Assembly (NCBI RefSeq): GCF_000182565.1
Contig: NW_015971548.1
Span: forward strand, 302,047 to 366,046
Reading direction: 5' to 3'
DNA: 64,000 bases
DNA from: Spizellomyces punctatus DAOM BR117
Lineage: Eukaryota > Chytridiomycota > Chytridiomycetes > Spizellomycetales > Spizellomycetaceae
Shown one piece after another: positions 33,301-44,324 of the stretch. The translations under genes and the position numbers were made by a program. Every line of letters starts with the position of its first letter. The stretch's first letter is position 1. The notes beneath the pieces were generated by a model. The model made no database searches. It was not told the DNA's origin and saw nothing but the letters and a program-made list of their open reading frames with translations.

Positions 33301-36300
33301 TACCCTAGATACATTTGACTTGGAGCGTAAATCATGGCGGTGTGTGGAGGAGATTGCGATATCTGCGTGGCTGACAAAACGCGAAGACGAAGCATATACC
33401 TTCTTGAGGACATTTTTGTTACGGTTACTTTCGGCGGTCAAAGGTGAGATCGGCGGAGGCGATTGGAGAAATTTCTCAGGTGCTAAAATGGTATGAGATA
33501 ACTTGTTTGACCAAGGGTCCTTACAGTATGCTGATGTGAACGTTCCTGTTGCAGGAGAATATTGCACACTTACTCCTATTTGTCGAGGAGTTTATGTTTA
33601 ATCACCATGATCTGCGTGATGCTTTGATGCGGGATCTGCATACCGAAGGTGCGTTCTAAGGCACATACTTGCAAAGTGATGCCAAGGTGAAGAGACTTCC
33701 CTAAATTTTCCTATCGATTCATGACGTTTAGACCCAAAACGACTGTTCTTTATACCTAACCTGCAAGAACTCCTGTCAGCCGGCCCACCTAGTGCCGCAA
33801 CGGGTGACTTGACTGTCCGAATGTCTTTCCCATTAGGCGAATGTCGCGACCTCGTCGAAGAGTATCTGGAAGTGCTTTCCTCTTTGATCGACTTTGGCAT
33901 CACCCACGTCCATTTGACAGATGGAGCCGAAAAGGTGTCAAAGAGTGCGTTGCGCTTTGCTGGCTCTTCTTAGACTGATAGCCCATACTACCTTTTTTGC
34001 AGAGCCACCTTCGGTCGGGGGGTTTAGTACGACTAGCCATCAGAATATTGCTGAGTGCTTTCACGGTCCCTGACGAAAGCATATGGCATATGGCATTGCG
34101 ACATCTCATTCCGTTATTGGACAAACATGCAATGACCTTCTCAGAGGGGAAGGTCAAAGAAAGAGGCTTTTATGTTTTGGGACATGTGCATGAGATATTT
34201 GTAGTGTAAGTAGCACGCATATCGACGTGTATGTCTCACGCCTAATGCTTTCCCATGAGCAGTGCACAGCGGTCCCGCGATCTCGATGGTGAAGTCGCGA
34301 AGGTCGATCATCGAATTGTCCTGCCGCTTTATATGCTGGTTATGACACGATGGCGAGAAGCTGTGGCTAGCCTTGTAGAGGCCAGTGAGGCCGCCGGTGA
34401 TGCGGCGCTTATATCGGAGACGCTGCTCAATGAGGCCTTGGCAGATCAACAGATTTTCAACCACCTGGTGACATCCCCAGTTTGGGATAGCGTATATGAC
34501 ACCAGTCTGTTCCCGGCCATGAAAATGGTCGAGGAAGACGAATTCGCCATGGTTCCTCTTGTGACTAGGCGGTTTTCACGGATGTCTAGGTCCACGTGTA
34601 CTCGGTGGGCCAAAGAAGAGGCAGCCTTAGAGCGCGCAAAGGAGTTCATATGCGGCATTCTGGAACGGGTGGCTAGAAAAAGACGGGGGGATGAGAACCA
34701 GAGAAGCGTCGACTGTGAAAAGGAAGAAGAACTAGAGAAAAGGATGGTGGGTAGACAACTCTGTCTATTGTGGCGAACCTTGACGCAAGAAAGGGGAATG
34801 TGGGCGCCAGTGGAGGATGGAAATAATGGGAGCAAGAGTAGCGTAAAGTGGAAGCTGGACAGGGCGGAGAACTATCTGAGGATGCGCCGGCGGTTGACTC
34901 CAAACTGGGAATTCGATGATCATGTGAATGCATCAGCCAAAAGGGACAAGACATTCAAGCCAGACGATAGTGTTCCTCGTGGGGAGAGCCCAAGGCTGTC
35001 ACGAGCTAGCACGTTCAGCAGTATTTCAGCGGTCGACAGGAAGAGGAGTCAGATGGACAAGCTCAGGTCTCAGATAGAGAATGGTCTCGGGATTCCGCCT
35101 GACCTGTTAAAAGAGGTTAGTATAACAAGCTTGGGAAGCTTGGCAGCGGACGACGACAATGACCTCGGCGAGGAAGAATGGAGCGTTTTGAATGAGGATG
35201 ATTTGCTTGGATCTAATGCTACCAGCGGCGCCACGGGTAGCGCAAGTAAAGGCGATCGACTTCTCTATAGCGCTGATTGCGAGATGATCCTCCTCATGAC
35301 TCCTGTGAAGGGTCGTATTGAAGTGACTGCGTCCCACCTCACTTTCACCGCAGACATCAAAGCCACGACTTTGGGGCTATGCGAGTCGGAACGTGAAGCT
35401 GTGATGATACTCCTCGTCGACAACGATGCGCTGCTAAAGGAGCGACGGTGGTCGCTCGACGACTTATGCGACTGCTATCTCCGCCGTTACATGCTACGCA
35501 AAAGTGCTGTCGAACTGTTCTTTTCAGATAAGACGAATTATCTTTTCAACTTCCCGGGGGCAGGCAAAACGGCAGGTAAGGACCGATTGAAATTTCTGAA
35601 GTGTCTGGTGAGCTGTCGACCCGTCCAATTGGCAAACGTTGATGTGCGGAGTAGCCCGTGTGATGTGGTAAAAAAGAGCCCTGTGACTGAGCGGTGGGTC
35701 AGAAGAGAAATTAGTAATTTTGAGTACCTGATGTGGTTAAATACTGTTAGCGGTGAGTGCGTTATCAATACTCTGATATCGCTGCAGATATCTAATAATT
35801 GTAATCTTGGCTGTAGGGCGGACTTACAATGATCTCACTCAATATCCCGTCTTTCCTTGGTACTCCCATCGTTCTATTTCAGGCCTAATGACACGACTTG
35901 TATTAAGAATATTTGAACAGGATTATTCGCGATTATGAGAGCGAAACGTTAGATATTACCGACCCTTCCATTTACCGCGATTTATCAAAACCTGTTGGAG
36001 CGCTGGATGAGACACGGCTGGCCCAATACCTTGAGCGGTACAAGGCCTTCGAAGACCCCACAGGCCGAATCAAGAAGTTCCATTATGGGACACACTACTC
36101 CTCTGCAGCAGCTGTCGTGTTCTACTTGCTAAGACTGGAACCTTTCACAACTCTGCACATCACATTACAAGGTGGAAAATTCGATCATCCGGATCGGTAC
36201 GTGCGACACACAGCTTGCTCTCTTTTTTTCTGAGGATATCTTATGTCGATGTTTAAATAGGCAGTTTCATTCACTGCAAAGCTGTTGGAAATCCGTTCTT

Positions 36301-38292
36301 GCTGGAAGTGGTGATGTTAAAGAGCTAATACCGGAGTTCTTTTACATGCCGGAATTTCTAACCAACGATGTAAGAATAATGTATCCGGCATCCCGTCTAC
36401 GTGCTCTTTCGATAATTAACTTTATGTCCCTCTCTCAAATTGCAGAACAGATTTGATCTTGGGGTAAAGCAAACCGGCGAGGTTTTGAACGATGTACTTC
36501 TCCCACCATGGGCAAAAACCCCAGAGGACTTTGTGCGGATCCACCGTGAAGCTTTGGAAAGTGATTTTGTTTCCGAGCACCTGAACGAATGGATAGATCT
36601 CATTTGGGGCTACAAGCAAACTGGAGAAGAAGCAGTGAAAGCGCACAATGTCTTCTATTATTTAACCTACGAAGGGGCTATCAACATTGATGCCATAAAG
36701 GACCCCATGGAACGTCGATCAATTGAAGATCAAATCAATAACTTCGGACAAACACCGTCCCAATTATTCAAGAAACCACATCCTAAGCGGGCTCCAAATG
36801 ACGAATGTGAGGTTAGCACCTTATTTGATGCCCCGGAAGATCACAGAAGCTACTTGATCGAGTCAAAAGGAGCAGAAATACACTTCATTGCTGCTTGTGT
36901 GGATGAATCAATGGCGCCAGGAGGTGGTGGGACTGAGGGGCATCAAGGCTTACATCAGTGGTCTCGACAGTCACACACTCCTGCCCTTCCGACATGGGCT
37001 GGATCCGACGGCAGCAAGGTGATAACCGTGGATGGCGACATGTGCTTTCGTGCCCATAAATGGAGCGGTGGTATAGATGCTCCATTTGCCTTCGAAGCTG
37101 ATAACACAGCGCTACGGAAACGGTTAGTATATCGTATGAAGGGTTTGTTATATTCGAGCGATCGGGGCTCACAGTCTTGCATTTGTTCAGCAAAATTCCA
37201 ACCCAGCTTGCATCAACTACTCATCCACACTCACAGCTCTTTGCTGTCACCCACAATGGCCGGTATCTTATCTCTGGTGGTAGCTGGGACGCATCTTTTC
37301 AGGTCATACAGCTTGACCTACATCACGGCCATGGTTCACCACGAATTGTGGATGCTGTTCATGGGCATCGTGACATTGTAACATGCATTGCCATTGGGGA
37401 GGATGATCGGACAATCGCAAGTGGATCGGCAGATACCACGGTGATGACTTGGGAAATTGATGGTATGAGTGGCTGTGTCGAAAAGGCAAGACCACGAGTG
37501 TTCTGCGGGCACGATGATCAGGTATAATGTGGGGATTGGCATTGAATATGATGCAATTGCTAACTTATCACCGGCTACATTCAGGTGACTGCTGTCGCAG
37601 TTAATGTCGAGCATGGTATTGTGGTCAGCGGCTCCAAGGTTCGTCTATCCGTGGTTCTGCTCGCTCAATCGGATACCAACCCTTTTCATCATTGCATTGT
37701 CTAGGATGGCTCTGTGATAATACATACGCTCCATGACACCCGATATCTACGCACACTTCGTCCACTTCCATCCAAATCCAGTGAGATTCTGTGCATCCAT
37801 CGCGTCCTTATTACCTCCCTTGCCTGCATTGTGGTTTACACTGAAGCGGCATGTCGCGAAACGCCTACTCCCTCTGGCCCCTTACACGGTGCCACTATCC
37901 CTGCAAATGTTGCTCCAAGCAACGTGTGTTATCTACACACATATACCATCAACGGGAAATCAATGCACACACGAATGTTTATAACACGACTAAATGATAT
38001 AAAGGCATCCAGAGATGGAGGCTTCTTGGTTGGTGCGGATGAGAAAGGCGGGATTGTAGTCATGAAGACACCTAGGTGGGTTGCATTCCTAAAATTCTGG
38101 TTACCTGTTGATTCAACCCCTAACCATGCGGCCGCCCACTCTTGCAGCCTTCATATCACACACCGCTTTGATGTATCAATGAGTGTACTGAGCGTTTCGA
38201 TCTCTCAGGACCAGCGATATCTGTTCTTGGGGCGAATGGATGGGACGCTGTTAGTCATTGGCCATGAACGGGTCAGGAAGCTGCTGAGATGA
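27367..38292 (+). CDS. BPH1: BEACH/WD40 protein (Bph1/LYST-NBEA family)
   Basis: Fifteen exons give about 3326 aa: 27367-32082, 32157-33147, 33213-33490, 33555-33648, 33732-33934, 34003-34205, 34263-35752, 35817-35859, 35921-36196, 36261-36369, 36446-37122, 37191-37521, 37585-37638, 37705-38075, 38148-38292. The long N-terminal half is helical repeat. A concanavalin-like domain follows (about 1215-1330, [21 protein letters not shown]). A PH-BEACH domain (about 2490-2640) precedes the BEACH domain (about 2650-2930: [37 protein letters not shown]), then WD40 repeats to the end. Such proteins are large scaffolds in vesicle and lysosome/vacuole traffic. The 33148-33212 intron is the least certain (chosen by length and phase), and the last intron is in frame (72 nt, no stop), so retention would be silent. 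Confidence 0.93.
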
Positions 38293-38452
38293 CCATAATT
38301 TGTAAATGTAGATGTAAATAAGAGATCCTCGCCACGAAAGTATATAGTGGAGCGAATTTATTAGGCATTGGTGCAGACACAGGTTTCGCTCACTAGCATG
38401 TCCTACACTTTGAAATTTACTAATGTACAGAGGGTATACAACGTATCCATAA

Positions 38453-39274
38453 TCATCTCCCACCAACTTTCACAGTTCCCCTTGAAGTTCTGAACTCGTT
38501 ATATGTCCTGCATTTTGTTGCAGAGACAGGTTTTTCCCTTCTTTTCGTGAGGTTCTGATCCGCATAATCCGGTTTGCCGGTCAAGAGGTCGCACATTTCT
38601 TTTGTCAACTTGTATGCCACCTCGACGATGTTAAAAGCAGTCTTTGGTCTTCTATTTTGGATTACCCGATATCGGGTTTCAGTGCCTGCAACGATGCGCA
38701 ACGTTGAACTGAACAGATTGATGTTGGGGGATAGAGTGCAGTCGGATCCAAAGTTCTCAGCGGGGGTTGAAGGGTTGTCAACAACGAGTTTGGTGTCGAT
38801 CACGAGGGCATCACAGTTCACAATAGACAGGATTCGTTGGGCGAGTTCTAAAGTATCTTCTGCTACACTGGATTCTACGCCCCTTGAAAATGGAATCCCA
38901 TTCACGTTGCTGGCTCGATCAAGAGTCTCCTCGCATGCCGCTTGCAGTCGGCCCTCAATGCACACTCTCGGTAACTCCGATTTGGTCGACGGCAGCAGGA
39001 AGTATGCCAAAGATCCTACTCTACCGCCATGTACCTTAGAGGTTGAAGGCGCTAGCTTTCGCGGTGATTTGATGGACTGATCAGAAACGCTCCTTCGACA
39101 TCTCAGGCCGTCTTCCACAATGGCTTCGAGCATCTCGACCCAGTAATGGTACGTTGCTTCGCTGGGTGATGGTAACTGAAAAGATACTACTCGTTGATAT
39201 GACATCGTGGCGTATGTTACTGGTATTACAGTCGCAGCTTCAGAAGGCAGAGTAGAGGATAGACTGATATCCAT
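38453..39274 (-). CDS. Unknown 273-aa protein
   Basis: One uninterrupted minus-strand frame of 273 aa converges on the BEACH gene, with 160 bp between the stops. I do not recognise the family. The N-terminal MSYQRVVSFQLPSPSEATYHYWVEMLEAIVEDGL (start at Met24, position 39205, is an alternative) could be a globular domain. It is followed by a Ser/Lys-rich linker (about 60-80), then a mixed alpha/beta stretch with LELAQRILSIVNCDALVIDTKLVV and a basic C-terminus. There is no signal peptide or membrane span. An intronless gene is unusual among its neighbours, but the frame is long and non-repetitive, so I think it is real. Confidence 0.7.
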   Translation of the reverse strand: MDISLSSTLPSEAATVIPVTYATMSYQRVVSFQLPSPSEATYHYWVEMLEAIVEDGLRCRRSVSDQSIKSPRKLAPSTSKVHGGRVGSLAYFLLPSTKSELPRVCIEGRLQAACEETLDRASNVNGIPFSRGVESSVAEDTLELAQRILSIVNCDALVIDTKLVVDNPSTPAENFGSDCTLSPNINLFSSTLRIVAGTETRYRVIQNRRPKTAFNIVEVAYKLTKEMCDLLTGKPDYADQNLTKRREKPVSATKCRTYNEFRTSRGTVKVGGR

Positions 39275-39665
39275 CCTGCTTTCTCTGGCTTTTATATTTC
39301 TTCACGCTCTGGTCTTGGCTGTTTCTTGGCCCGTCCTTGGCCTACTTGCCAAGACATACCAAGGAGTAAAGCAAGGTATGCAAACGCATTGACCGTAAAC
39401 AAACTAAGGGTCGACGCTAAAAAAAGTACATGTTATTATGAATGTTCTAATTAGACTATTCCTTTGGGGCTCATCTTGGCAGCGGACAAACCGGCAACAA
39501 TTAACGGATCACATTGATACAGGATCCCCAAATCACAAAAGTTAGGGTCGACACTATAAAAGTATCCTGTTACTATGAAGTCTTTAATTGTACCCTTATT
39601 GTAAAGCAGGCAATCAAGTTCCGCGGTTAGCCGGAATGGTAAAAGCATAGCTGACGTTGGTTATA
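39275..39665. repeat. Diverged tandem duplication downstream of metallopeptidase gene
   Basis: Two diverged copies of a segment with the core GGGTCGAC lie here. One starts at about 39404 and the other at about 39536, roughly 130 bp apart. They share AGGGTCGACnCTAnAAAAGTA-like sequence followed by TGTTA(C/T)TATGAA. A minus-strand frame over the second copy ends in DLGILYQCD, close to the RLGIIYQCD that ends the metallopeptidase at 39666, so the 3' end of that gene appears to have been partly duplicated and decayed. Confidence 0.5.
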
Positions 39666-42028
39666 CTAATCGCATTGATATATGATACCCAGTCTATCGA
39701 TATGGTGCCCAGTATTGCCAAAGATTCCGACTATTCGACATCGAGCTGGTGGCTCCAAACGAAATGGGCCATTGCCGCCACTGCCACCCTGCCATCCCGA
39801 GCACATCTCTTCTCCATCGGCACCTAGAAATACCATCTCGCACCCGTCGACCCACCAGCCTGCTCTAACGATCAAATGTTTCAATATGGCTCTTTTGTTG
39901 AAGAGCATCTCTGACCTGTTCCTATCATGTCGCCCTATCCTTTCCCGTGAACCATCCGAGAACATGCAATCCAAGCCAGACAAATAGTGCTCACCACTGT
40001 AAAATACTATGGACGACAAATCATGGCCTTTGTTGAACCAAATTGTAAAATCATGATTCGTGCCGCCAGAATTACCATGTCCAACAGTTTGACTTTTGAA
40101 AACGGTCCCGAAGCCTTCAATATGAAGGGACGCATTTTGGCGGAAAGATTCCACATCGTCAATGCGAGCTGATTGCTGATTGGTGCTGGTAACTGAGAGT
40201 GAGATCTTCCTTTGGCTACTGCCGTTGAAGCTTTTCAATACGGCCTCGTCGCACGAAATGGCGTATTCAAAAGGCTCCACAAGGTCGCCATGAGTAAAAT
40301 CGCGCCAAGAAACTACACCCAGTCCCTCTACTTCCCACTCCACTAGAATGATACCAGTGGGCGATCGAGCAATAATGTGGTTATTAATCGGGTAGAAGCA
40401 TGGACCACCCAATTCTCTTTGAACCGAGGTATCGTCGTTCAGATGCCGAAAACATGGATGGTAGCGAAGTCGAACGGTATCGATTCGATGCCAATGAGAA
40501 CCATCTTCAAGATCAACTGTTATCGGACGCACCTGTCCTCTCGCTGTGTTTTCCACTGGCATAAACGTCCTAGGCACATGGGTCAATTCCAACGCATAGA
40601 TACAGGGAGTGCTAGTATGTTACCTATTGAAATGATTGAATCCTCTCCGCATCAATCCTGGTGGCAAAGCCAATGAGCGCTTATAATCACGACTGTCCAG
40701 CGCAGGGGTTCATGCATGACCTACCACTGGGGGAGTGAATGAGCCCAAAAGCGTGGCCAACCTCGTGCAAGAAAGCGCCGGATCCGATGCAGAAAGATTT
40801 ATAAGCGACGTCCGTCTCTCCATTGTCATTCGCAGTACGTCTAATGTCATTGGGAGTTACGTCTAACAAGCACCGATCGATATCTTCCAGAGATGATGGC
40901 CATGCGTGAATGAGATGCGACCTATCAAATCCGGTTAAATACTTCAGTTTCGGGTGCCATCTGAGCTAAATCAAGTTGTGGGGTTCTCACCCAAATATAC
41001 CAAGCCGCATATGTCCTTGCCCTCCACCTAGGGCCGCGTGTCCCAAAATTGCACGGCGATCAGGATCCCAAGTGGAGTCTAAAATTAATCCAGCAACATA
41101 GCACTGTTGGTCGAACGGTGGCCCTGTCAGAGCATCAACAAAGATAGAAAACAAATTTCTACGGGTCGACGCTGAGGTATCTTCATGAGGTTGGGTTTGG
41201 GGTGCTTCACCAGGAGCCTGAGTAGGTGTCGGCACTACGTTGTCTGCAGTTTGAGTTGCTTTTTGTTGTGCGAGCTCAATATCTCGAAGCTCCGCAACGC
41301 TAAGATCGGTTCGGACGACATGTACCCTGTTGCACCTGTCAGAGAATATTCCTGACCCATATGGTTAGAAATATCTGACCTGGCTGTCGTGCGTAATGTC
41401 TCGTTGTCCTTGTTGGACAGCGTATCTGATGATCAAGTTAACAACTGACAGCCTGCTTCAATGACATGCTCTCACATCACACACCAGGCAGCCAGGTCTC
41501 ATCCAATCGGAAGGTGCGCCGTCCAAAGCCGTGTCGCCACATCTGCTCCGCAGTGAAGGCTTGCCACATGTCTTGTGTGCCAGCTTAGAATATTATAGGC
41601 AAGCATAAATAGCAACTAGATGGTCACTCACATGCAGCCAATCTGAATTTCCTGATCACGTCATATTCAAAGGGTAACCTTTCTCCTCCATCTGGGATGT
41701 CGAAAACCATAGGACTATCTTTGGCAACCAGAACCGCGAGCACGAGGGGTGGATTTTGAAGCAGAGGTATATATACTACATCGATTTCTGTTTTTCCACC
41801 TAAGGAATGCTCAAGAACCAATCTGTTCTTGCCAGGATCCAACGGCACTAAAGCTTTCCAGTGAGAGTCGGTGCATCGAAAGCTTTGCGCAGGATATGTG
41901 GTAGAAATATTTCGCACATTTAAAGATGAGTCGCCCAGGCCAACTCCGGCAGTGCCGTAGATTAAGAGTAATCGCTGATGAACCGTTTCATTGGGAAGAA
42001 GGTTCGTAATGGAGGGTGCTGGCATCAC
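39666..42028 (-). CDS. Zinc metallopeptidase with jacalin-like C-terminus (YIL108W family)
   Basis: Seven exons on the minus strand (41632-42028, 41485-41583, 41380-41425, 40991-41335, 40725-40960, 40625-40658, 39666-40569) give 686 aa; yeast YIL108W has 696. The N-terminal part (YGTAGVGLGD, WKALVPLDPGKN, YIPLLQNPPLVLAVLVAKDS) matches the start of this putative peptidase family (Pfam Metallopep, PF12044). The zinc motif HEVGHAFGLIH is at 361-371 (His361, Glu362, His365, His371), and the following HSPSGLMRRGF supplies a metzincin-type Met turn across an intron. The C-terminus (about 550-686) has the beta-strand pattern of a jacalin-like lectin domain (IVRAGWWVDG, IVGIFGNTGHHIDRLGIIYQ). There is no signal peptide, so it is probably cytosolic, as in yeast. 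Substrates are unknown in the family. Confidence 0.92.
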
Positions 42029-43151
42029 GAGCAGGTTTTGACATCTATATATCGAATGGTATCTGGCGCGTTGCGTGTGCGTAGACTTGCTATTACCTAA
42101 TACAAGTCATGTGATCGTCTGGATTAGAACCAGAGGTGTTAATACGCCTTTATCATGACCTCTAGCTTGTCAGAATGTGAAGGAAGCTCCAGGACGTGTT
42201 GGGTTTACTCTTGGTTGTTTGTGACCACGCTTATTCTTGTTATCGGCCGGATCTTGCATTCCTGGGGAGGTGCAAAAGTGGACCCACATTGGTGCTGCAC
42301 GGGAGATATCTAAGGTCATTTGTTCATCAGCATCATAACCAAACACCCAGCTGAACAATTCCCACATGTTACAGCGGTTCTATCACAGCACGTCCCCTAT
42401 TCATTTAGCATTTGCACGAACCATAATGAAAGGGCAGCACTTCTAGCCGCTTTTTCTGATTTCATTTCAGAGTTTCTATGGAAGGATAGCATATTACACT
42501 GTAGAATCCATGCAATCTTTGATGGCATGACGATTTGTATTTGCGTCCTTGCACGTGGGAAGCAGCGAACTGAGTTTCGCTTAGCTACAAAAACTGCCAA
42601 TAAACAGAAAGCTGGTCCGGGCAAGCGGCGCTTCACAAGGCCTCCAATGCATAGGAATCTTCCGCGGTCACCCGAAGGTGGAGAGCGGTAAACTCGTGGT
42701 TACATCTGAGCTGAACCATGGCTACAGACGCAACGTTGTCTCAAAAGATGATTACAGAGCTTGCAGCTATCTGGGTTATTGCAAGCCTATTTTTAATATA
42801 TACGTCACTTTCTGTATTTGGTCACAAAGATATTACTGTTCGCATTGGCCTAGGCGGCTAGTTGGATGGAAAGATCTCGTCAAGTGCTCAGCGCACTAGT
42901 TGTGCCAACATTTATCTCAAGCGCTTGCGAATAGCTGTTGCGCACCACTATCTCCGGCAGATTGACTTTTGCATATTTTGTGCACTACTTGTGAATGCCA
43001 CATATCGTTGCCTGGTCGAGCCTTTGAGTGATCGCCGCTTTTGTAACATATCCACGTGAGTCGGAACTTGCTGAATAAGCCAAATCGCCATCTCGCGGTC
43101 CTTTCCTGAAGAGTTGACTCCAAGTCGTTCACGACCACTGTTGCGTTAATC
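42029..43151. other. Intergenic with two weak short frames
   Basis: About 1.1 kb. A minus-strand frame of 65 aa (42170-42367) and a plus-strand frame of 47 aa (42718-42861) are the only candidates. They are divergent, and neither has family support for the first. The rest shows no repeat or RNA gene. Confidence 0.35.
42718..42861 (+). CDS. Possible 47-aa single-span membrane microprotein
   Basis: An ATG in good context (aaccATGG) opens 47 codons. The product has a polar start (MATDATLSQKMITE), one hydrophobic segment (about 15-33, LAAIWVIASLFLIYTSLSV) and a charged tail ending IGLGG. The shape resembles small subunits of ER or mitochondrial membrane complexes, but I do not recognise one. It could also be a first exon or chance. 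Confidence 0.25.
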   Translation: MATDATLSQKMITELAAIWVIASLFLIYTSLSVFGHKDITVRIGLGG

Positions 43152-44218
43152 ATGCTCTCGCGCACCCCAACTGGACGCTTGGATAAATCATCCCTAGATC
43201 TTAAAATCGGATCGGAGACAGCGAGACCATCTAATGTAAGCGCTTAAAATGACGTACTTATAACGTTACCATGTATCAATAATACCACATTGTACACCAG
43301 TCCAAATCGTCGTCAACACGATCATCTACCACCTCTCTCGCTGGAAAGACTAAAGAATCAGTTTCACCCGTGAAACAGAAACCATCGTATAGGCTCAACC
43401 CTGCGGTGGTTAAGCCGCTAGGAAACAAGAAACATGTGACGTGAGTAGAATGATACGAGCGGGCAATTGTGACCATTGAGAGCTAATACTATCTAGTTTT
43501 CCTGGTTGTTTGACAGATCATTCAGTGCATTATATGCTAAAGGAGAGATTCCATGGTTAGCATTACTTCCATATCTTGAAAAAATGCTCCAAATTCACAA
43601 GTATTTCTTCTGCTTGTCTAGTCGATTAAATCACGGCTCAGTAAAGCACAAAGTACACTTGTATATTGAGTTTCAAAGTAAAAATCCGGCCCACTCATGT
43701 ATTTTGGAAAGATAACTTGGTCTAGGTCCCCTGAAAATCTAGACTACAATCCTGTCTTCATCACCTTCTGCGATGGTCTGCGGGAGACACAGCATCCGTA
43801 CGTGTTTCTGGTGCGAACCGGACTGCGAGAAATGCTTGAGGCTCCTGGAGCTGCAGAGAAGGTGTGTCCCATTGTTTCGGCCATTGTTGCACCCCTACGG
43901 GCCGCGCTTGGCGTTCGCGAAAAGGTAAGACATAGCCAACCTCATCCCAAGTACCGGGTTACGGAGATTACAAACAACGTCATCTAGGATACATTTCTGG
44001 CGGCATTGGACACGCTGACCCGAATAGCGAACGTGGCCGGACCTGTACTTGTTCCATATCTTCCAAGCCTTGTTCCCCCCGTGGCTGCGAGGGTCCTTTC
44101 TGCAGATATGCGAGAAGCGGTCTACGACACTCTAAGGGCGTGTGAGGTAGCTGGCGGTGAGCAGGCGCTAAAAACAATCAAGAATCTTTGCCCTACATAC
44201 AGGTCAATATTCGTATGA
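43152..44218 (+). CDS. PACRGL: PACRG-like protein (PACRGL), axonemal
   Basis: Six exons (43152-43235, 43301-43440, 43517-43555, 43622-43652, 43712-43924, 43988-44218) give 245 aa. A polar Ser/Lys/Thr-rich N-terminus leads to SFSALYAKGEIPCRLNHGSV, then KHKITWSRSPENLDYNPVFI, TFCDGLRETQHPYVFLVRTGL, and a helical-repeat body ending in IKNLCPTYRSI. This tracks animal PACRGL almost motif by motif (YSKGGIPCRLVHGSVKH, LRETKHPY, IPTYCSI). PACRG proteins sit at the inner junction of ciliary doublet microtubules; PACRGL is a conserved paralogue found in flagellates. Its presence implies a motile stage. Exons 3 and 4 are only 39 and 31 nt. It converges on the METTL25 gene, with 106 bp between the stops. 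Confidence 0.92.
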
Positions 44219-44324
44219 CCTCTCGTCACAGAGAAAAGTACAGTGCTTTATGACAATATAGTATGATTCAAATAGTCTATGGACGCATCTATAAGTCTAG
44301 TAGGCAATCAACCGGGTGCTCTTT

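Noticed and set aside
40377-40676. Plus-strand frame of 99 codons
   Set aside because: Antisense to the metallopeptidase exons.
42170-42367. A 65-codon minus-strand frame starting MWELFSWVFGYD
   Set aside because: No recognised family or promoter signal; too short to claim without conservation.
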